Of a DNA stretch of 11,598 nt, positions 7,341-11,598 are shown piece by piece (position 1 is the first letter of the stretch; each line of letters starts with the position of its first letter). The notes beneath the pieces are model-generated. The model was not told the DNA's origin. It searched no databases and saw nothing but the letters and a program-made list of their open reading frames with translations. The position numbers were made by a program, and so were the translations under genes. The stretch comes from Wolbachia sp. (GTDB taxonomy: Bacteria > Pseudomonadota > Alphaproteobacteria > Rickettsiales > Anaplasmataceae): the NCBI GenBank assembly GCA_022836975.1, contig JAIXMJ010000002.1, positions 22,620-34,217 on the forward strand. Reading direction: 5' to 3'.

Positions 7341-8363
7341 ATGATAAATTTTAAAGGTTTTCTTTTTGGTTTAATGTTTGCAACATCAATGCCATTATTG
7401 AGTAATGAAGTAAGGGAACATGTAAAAATTGTAGGATCTTCAACGGTAAATCATTTTATTTCGTCAGTAGCTGATGAATTTAATCGTATCTCTTCTTTTA
7501 ACACTCCAGTTGTAGAGTCGATAGGAAGTGGGGCAGGATTTAAGATGTTTTGTTCAGGAGTAGGGAAGGGTACGCCAGATATTGCTGCTTCATCGCGCCC
7601 TATCAGAAAAGCTGAAGTGGAATTATGTAAAAGAAATAAAGTTGATGAAATAGTGGAAATTATTATTGGCTATGATGGTATTGTGATTGCGAATTCAAAA
7701 CAAAGCGATAGATATGATTTTACAAAAAAAGATCTCTTTAATGCCTTATCTGCATATGCTATACAAGGTAATAAGTTAGTACACAATCATAAAAAATATT
7801 GGTCAAATATAAGTAAAGCTTTAGGTACAAACAAAATTGAAATTTATGGTCCATATAAGAATACTGGCACATACGATGCTTTAATTGATTTTATCATGCT
7901 TGATCCATATTCGTGCATGAATGTTAAAGTTTTTAAAGAAACCTATACAGACATCGAAGAAAGGAAGAAGGCATGTAGTAACATAAGAAATGACGAAGTA
8001 TATAAAGTAGTTGGAACTAATGAGAATATAATTATACATAAGCTAAATAACGATAAAGATGCTTTAGGAATATTAAGTTTTGGCTTTTTAATGAGAAATG
8101 AGGACAAAATACAGGGCAGTACAATTGCAGGTATTGAACCAACTTATGAAAATATATCATCAAGAAAATATTTATTAACGAGACCATTATACCTGTATAT
8201 AAAAAAGAGTCATATGAGCATAGTAAGTGGTTTAAAGGAATTTATTAACGAAACTATGTATGCGATTAACCATGAGAATGGCTACCTGTTTAGGCATGGT
8301 TTAATACCACTTTCAGATAAAGACATGGAAAAAACCCTGTCAGCTGTGCATGATTTAATGTAA
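7341..8363 (+). CDS. pstS: Periplasmic phosphate-binding protein of PstS type
   Basis: PstS captures phosphate in the periplasm for the PstCAB ABC importer. The first ~22 residues (MINFKGFLFGLMFATSMPLLS) look like a signal peptide. The mature part has the family's ligand elements: VGSSTV (31-36), ESIGSGAGFKMF (59-70), DIAASSRPI (80-88) and GPYKNTGTYDALIDFIM (170-186), the last where canonical PstS has the R-x-x-GSGT loop, so this phosphate-contact loop is divergent. The length of 340 aa is normal. It begins 9 bp after mlaF and probably shares its transcript, an odd pairing of lipid and phosphate transport. pstC, pstA, pstB and phoU are not present. A broader anion-binding role of the same fold is possible. 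Confidence 0.88.
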   Translation: MINFKGFLFGLMFATSMPLLSNEVREHVKIVGSSTVNHFISSVADEFNRISSFNTPVVESIGSGAGFKMFCSGVGKGTPDIAASSRPIRKAEVELCKRNKVDEIVEIIIGYDGIVIANSKQSDRYDFTKKDLFNALSAYAIQGNKLVHNHKKYWSNISKALGTNKIEIYGPYKNTGTYDALIDFIMLDPYSCMNVKVFKETYTDIEERKKACSNIRNDEVYKVVGTNENIIIHKLNNDKDALGILSFGFLMRNEDKIQGSTIAGIEPTYENISSRKYLLTRPLYLYIKKSHMSIVSGLKEFINETMYAINHENGYLFRHGLIPLSDKDMEKTLSAVHDLM

Positions 8364-8413
8364 GCTCCTTTTATTGTGTAGCATTTTCCAAATTAAACGA
8401 AAGGGTAGCTTAC
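8360..8413 (+). repeat. Imperfect inverted repeat at the end of pstS
   Basis: GTAAGCT (8360-8366), which overlaps the pstS stop codon, pairs exactly with AGCTTAC (8407-8413). Skipping T8406, six more pairs (8367-8372 with 8400-8405, one of them G-U) extend the stem, leaving a 27-base loop. It could end or protect the mla-pst transcript, but the loop is long and no T-run follows, so it is not a standard intrinsic terminator. Confidence 0.35.
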
Positions 8414-8448
8414 GAGGAAAGGATTTGTATGTTTTTGGTTTGAACTAA

Positions 8449-8578
8449 TTTTCAATAGTGGGACTCAATTGGATGGAAACTAGAACTGTAATCCTAAGCT
8501 TCTATTTTTTATTTCAGCTGTATAGCACTTCTTGCAATAGTTAGAAGATCTTATATGCAACCAGAATCAACAGCTTGA
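8449..8578 (+). pseudogene. Frameshifted C-terminal remnant of a membrane transporter, MFS-like
   Basis: From 8449 one frame reads FSIVGLNWMETRTVILSFYF; dropping one base in the six-T run at 8505-8510 joins it to the next frame, YFSCIALLAIV, then RRSYMQPESTA and a TGA at 8576-8578. The joined product, a W-M-E-T-x-T loop followed by a membrane helix and short basic tail, resembles the last helix of ProP-like major-facilitator transporters, a family common in Rickettsiales. Stops lie upstream in both frames (8446-8448 and 8495-8497), so no intact gene exists here. The tail is near-identical to the minus-strand remnant at 7-63. The family name is judged by eye; the decayed state is direct. Confidence 0.55.
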
Positions 8579-8814
8579 CACAAAGATCTGAATATAGGAA
8601 TGTTCTTTCTGGTCATGTTTTTCCAATGCAGGCTTTGTTATTCTACCTTTTCTTCTCATCCAAAGCTGCATTGCTTTTTCCTTACTATATGCTCCTAGTA
8701 TTTTTTCCTATTTTTTTCCTTATCTTACATCCTTTAGTGGAAGGGCTATATATGAAACAAGATACAGATTTAAAAGTTTCAATAATTGATAGAACGAACA
8801 TAAATTACAGTTAA
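8575..8814 (+). other. Doubtful hydrophobic ORF, probably gene debris
   Basis: A 79-codon open frame begins with TTG on the stop codon of the preceding remnant and has no ribosome site; the first in-frame ATG (8626-8628) also lacks one. The translation has two hydrophobic runs (LLFYLFFSSKAALLF and PYYMLLVFFPIFFLIL) followed by a polar tail with LYMKQD, vaguely like the end of the neighbouring transporter remnant. T-rich DNA readily yields such hydrophobic frames. It may be a second decayed transporter tail or not coding at all; its end overlaps the mnhD stop by 3-4 bases on the opposite strand. Confidence 0.2.
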
Positions 8815-10331
8815 TTAAGGTATAACGGTGCAATAAAGAAAAGGATTAAAGTAGACACTGCAGTGATAATTGGGGGTAAGACTAAATAAATAGATGGTTT
8901 TTTTATAAAGAAGTTTTTCGAAGCCTTTGCAAAGAAAGCGTTGTATATAATAGGCAAAAAATATAGCGCATTTAATATAGTACTAATAGTGAATACTAAA
9001 ACTGTAAATATAGATAATATTATATCATTATGTGCAAAAACAGTTTTGAAAATCATCAACTTATTCCAAAATGTTGGAGCAGGAGGTACTCCTATCATCG
9101 ATAGTGCACTGATAGCAAATGCTAACATAACCATTGGCATGCTTCGCCCTATACCATTCATTCCATCTATATACCTTTCTCCTGTTTTAATAATAATGAT
9201 GCCTGCAACAAAGAATAAGGTGATCTTTGCAAATGCGTGATAAACTATCTGAGTAACTGCAATTTTTGCACCTGCTATATCTAGTATGGCAATAAAGAAT
9301 ACAATATATGAAAGTTGGGAAATAGTAGAGTATGCAAGCAGTGCTTTTAATTCTTTTTGCTTTAATGCGGTAAATGAAGCAATAACAATTGTAAATCCAG
9401 CTACATATGGTAGCCATTGTCCAGCCATCCAGTTTTGTTGTGCGAAATATTGCAGATTTCCTATACCAAAAATGTATAATATTATTTTTATAATAATAAA
9501 TACTCCAGATTTTACTACTGATACAGCATGTAGTAATGCACTCACAGGTGTAGGTGCAACCATTGCTTTGGGAAGCCAAAAATGTACTGGCATAAGTGCA
9601 GCTTTGCCTATTCCATAAATCAGCATAGGGAAACATATTGCAACAAAAGTTTCTAGTGAGTGATCAGAGCTAAATATTCCATCATAAGATGTAAAATCTA
9701 GAGTATGGAATTTATTATATAGTATTCCTATTGCAGGTAAGAATAATATTAAAGAAGCAAAGAATAATATGATGAAATAGTAACGTCCTGCAATTTTTGA
9801 CTCATCAGTCAAATTATAAACGATCAAAGGGTAAGTACTTAAAGTCAGAAACTCGTAAAAAACAAATGTAGTAAACAAATCTCCAGAAAAAGCTATAAAC
9901 ATTGTACAACTGATTGATATAGAAAATAAAGATAAAAATTTTGAATATGGACGATGCCCTTTCATATAATACGTTGTATATACACTAGCTAACATCCATA
10001 AAAATGCTATTAGTAAACTAAATATTGCTCCTATTTGTTCCAGTTTTAAGCTAATATGCAAATTTTCTCTAAAATCCATCACGATAAAGTGCGTGTCAAC
10101 TTCCTCCAGCAGTAGACAATAAGTGCTACATATACAGACATATATAAACAAAATAACAGAGGATATAATAGTGATACTTTGTGCCCATCTATGCATAAAA
10201 AGAATCATTATTGCGCTTACAAGTGGAATAAGCGCAGTGATTAAAAGATAATTCTCACTTTCATTAATAGAAAATAAAAAGCATAAGGATTCTAATATAA
10301 TACCTACTAATTTTGATATAAAATGATCCAT
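8811..10331 (-). CDS. mnhD: MnhD/MrpD-type proton antiporter subunit
   Basis: This inner-membrane protein belongs to the proton-antiporter family shared by Mrp/Mnh Na+/H+ antiporter subunit D and complex I subunits NuoL/M/N. From the ATG at 10331 it has 506 residues with about 14 membrane helices. The central signature GKAALMPVHFWLPKAMVAPTPVSALLHA (with Lys243, then Lys274 in VVKSG) and the helix FVFYEFLTLSTYPL with Glu160 supply the charged proton-path residues; GVPPAPTFWNKL lies near residue 420. A TTG at 10344-10346 would add five residues, but I prefer the ATG; neither has a good ribosome site. The other Mnh subunits are absent, so it must work with partners encoded elsewhere. A complex I paralogue is the alternative. 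It lies 61 bp after the phosphoesterase on the same strand. Confidence 0.9.
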   Translation of the reverse strand: MDHFISKLVGIILESLCFLFSINESENYLLITALIPLVSAIMILFMHRWAQSITIISSVILFIYVCICSTYCLLLEEVDTHFIVMDFRENLHISLKLEQIGAIFSLLIAFLWMLASVYTTYYMKGHRPYSKFLSLFSISISCTMFIAFSGDLFTTFVFYEFLTLSTYPLIVYNLTDESKIAGRYYFIILFFASLILFLPAIGILYNKFHTLDFTSYDGIFSSDHSLETFVAICFPMLIYGIGKAALMPVHFWLPKAMVAPTPVSALLHAVSVVKSGVFIIIKIILYIFGIGNLQYFAQQNWMAGQWLPYVAGFTIVIASFTALKQKELKALLAYSTISQLSYIVFFIAILDIAGAKIAVTQIVYHAFAKITLFFVAGIIIIKTGERYIDGMNGIGRSMPMVMLAFAISALSMIGVPPAPTFWNKLMIFKTVFAHNDIILSIFTVLVFTISTILNALYFLPIIYNAFFAKASKNFFIKKPSIYLVLPPIITAVSTLILFFIAPLYLN

Positions 10332-10392
10332 CCCGATATGTGACAAGATTTAAATTATAAATAGAACTGAAAAAGGATCAAGAGATGCAATA

Positions 10393-11598
10393 TTATGTTT
10401 CCCTAATAATTTTAAAATCTTTATTAAGTTGCATAGAATATATTTTCTCATTATCTTGATTATAAAAAGTAAAAGTATGCTGATTTAAATCAAGTATTGC
10501 AAAACCAAAACCAAAAACATTTTTAATTTCATCTGCCATATAATGTTTGTTTTTTGAATAACGAAACTCAACATCTTTATAAGTTGGGTCCTGGTCTTGT
10601 GCATGCAATAATGCACCTCCATTTCCAACTATAATTTGGTCTGGAGCTTCATTCATTAATAAGACTTGTGCTATATGGATATGACCTGACACTATAGCAG
10701 TAACATTATTAGGAAATTTGTTGCCAAAAGCTTTAATCTGTGCAAAATTACCATACTTTTTAAATGCAAAAAGTGTTTTTTTCGAAGATCTCCATAAAGG
10801 CTTATGCGTTAAGAACCATATAGGTTGCTTTGAATTACCGTCTATTAATCTACTAAATTGTGTTTTTAAAGTATTAATCTCATTATGACTAGTGTAAATA
10901 TCTTTACCGAACGAGGAGTCAAACACAAAAAATTTCATTAATCCAATATCTAAAGACCAACTTTGAACAAAATCTTCGCATTTCTCTGGTAAAAATGGGT
11001 AAGGATCAAAATATTGAAACCATCCTTTATGAGCGTTATTACAGTTTTCATGATTACCACGTACAAATAGAAAAGGAGACTTTAGCATAATGTCTTTTGC
11101 TGGATCAAACCAATCGGCATACCAAGCTTCTGTGTTATATCCATAAATACCGCCACACTTTTTTTTATGCCTGCATTTTGACTTCCTATAATGGTAATCA
11201 CCGACGTGAATGATTAAATCTGGTTTATGCAATGCTATAGCGTCAAGATTTTTTTTTAAAGGCCAGCTTTCTTCAGAGTTACATTCTTGTTGGTAGAAAG
11301 CATTTATTCTGCATCCTGTGTCTCCAATGAAAGCAATTGTATTAAATTTTTCTGGTAAAGTAGGAACCTGCATGCCACTAACACGTATATCTCTTACACC
11401 CTTTTCAATAATAAGCTCACAGATCATTTCGACATTATTACTGATACTACGTGTGGACATCATCACCTCTTTACCATCAACATGAGCAATAGGACATACG
11501 TAATCATCAGTAATTGCACGTATACTCAATTTGTTTTCTGGAATAATTTGAGACCATGCATAAAGCACTTCTGCATATAAATTATTAAAATTAATTAT
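10393..11598 (-). CDS. Purple-acid-phosphatase-like metallophosphoesterase, 5' end cut by window
   Basis: The frame is open to the right edge, so the gene begins beyond 11598; an internal GTG at 11566-11568 is an unlikely start. The visible 402 residues carry the five metal-binding motifs of the purple acid phosphatase order: GDTG (93-96), GDYHY (134-138, with the tyrosine typical of this group), GNHE (182-185), FLTH (263-266) and GHIH (306-309). The part before residue ~75 contains CPIAHVDGK and RVSGMQVP, as in the widespread proteobacterial family that also has GDTGCR, WP-x-K and GWFQYFDP. It likely hydrolyses phosphate esters with a two-metal centre; the substrate is unknown. At least eight cysteines suggest export to an oxidising compartment, and a signal peptide may lie off the edge. 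It precedes mnhD on the same strand. Confidence 0.88.
   Translation of the reverse strand: MINFNNLYAEVLYAWSQIIPENKLSIRAITDDYVCPIAHVDGKEVMMSTRSISNNVEMICELIIEKGVRDIRVSGMQVPTLPEKFNTIAFIGDTGCRINAFYQQECNSEESWPLKKNLDAIALHKPDLIIHVGDYHYRKSKCRHKKKCGGIYGYNTEAWYADWFDPAKDIMLKSPFLFVRGNHENCNNAHKGWFQYFDPYPFLPEKCEDFVQSWSLDIGLMKFFVFDSSFGKDIYTSHNEINTLKTQFSRLIDGNSKQPIWFLTHKPLWRSSKKTLFAFKKYGNFAQIKAFGNKFPNNVTAIVSGHIHIAQVLLMNEAPDQIIVGNGGALLHAQDQDPTYKDVEFRYSKNKHYMADEIKNVFGFGFAILDLNQHTFTFYNQDNEKIYSMQLNKDFKIIRET

Noticed and set aside
8575..8814. A genuine 79-aa membrane protein gene
   Set aside because: TTG start on the stop of a remnant, no ribosome site at it or at the first ATG, and T-rich DNA explains the hydrophobicity; kept only as doubtful.
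9187..9636. Cys/Tyr-rich minus-strand ORF inside mnhD
   Set aside because: It runs in a shifted frame on the same strand across the most conserved mnhD signature, which fixes the true frame.
10393..11568. GTG at 11566-11568 as the true start of the phosphoesterase
   Set aside because: The frame stays open to the window edge, no ribosome site precedes the GTG, and the family has more sequence upstream.

Overview
The window looks like chromosome from an obligate intracellular alphaproteobacterium of the family Anaplasmataceae, most likely an Ehrlichia species. The reasons are very AT-rich DNA with AT-rich codon choice, a pyruvate phosphate dikinase, the mixture of single conserved genes with fast-evolving membrane-anchored proteins, and decayed gene tails in long spacers. 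This placement is inferred from gene content and style; no rRNA or other marker gene is present.

Layout. Positions 1-80 hold, on the minus strand, the last ~22 codons of a lost gene. Positions 153-785 (+) encode a 210-aa acidic protein with internal tandem repeats and a hydrophobic C-terminal half. Convergent to it, 850-1512 (-) encodes a 220-aa coiled-coil protein with one membrane segment. A 124-bp divergent spacer with a perfect 9-bp inverted repeat separates this gene from a plus-strand block: ppdK (1637-4246), fabD (4314-5270, behind a perfect consensus sigma-70 promoter), ruvX (5283-5753), mlaE (5852-6631), mlaF (6624-7331, overlapping mlaE) and pstS (7341-8363). Positions 8364-8810 have no convincing intact gene: an inverted repeat, a frameshifted tail of a transporter-like gene, and a doubtful hydrophobic ORF. 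The right end is a minus-strand pair: a purple-acid-phosphatase-like metallophosphoesterase, cut by the window edge, followed by an MnhD/MrpD-type antiporter subunit (8811-10331).

How the genes fit together. ppdK links pyruvate and phosphoenolpyruvate, fabD charges acyl carrier protein for fatty acid synthesis, and ruvX is a Holliday-junction-resolvase-fold protein of rRNA maturation. mlaE and mlaF are the membrane and ATPase subunits of a lipid-transport ABC system, and pstS is a periplasmic phosphate-binding protein. The mla, pst and mnh genes are all present without most of their usual partners, which must be elsewhere on the genome if the systems work.

The most unusual signal is a pair of almost identical gene tails (52 of 57 bases, same 18-residue C-terminus pattern) in opposite orientation at 7-63 and 8522-8578, bracketing the whole ppdK-pstS block and the two lineage-specific genes. 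They look like remnants of one transporter family and could mark rearrangement breakpoints. The second point of interest is the convergent pair of unfamiliar membrane-anchored proteins at the left, one with recently duplicated repeats, which are candidates for host-interaction factors. I found no clear new multi-gene system, tRNA, rRNA, CRISPR array or insertion sequence.
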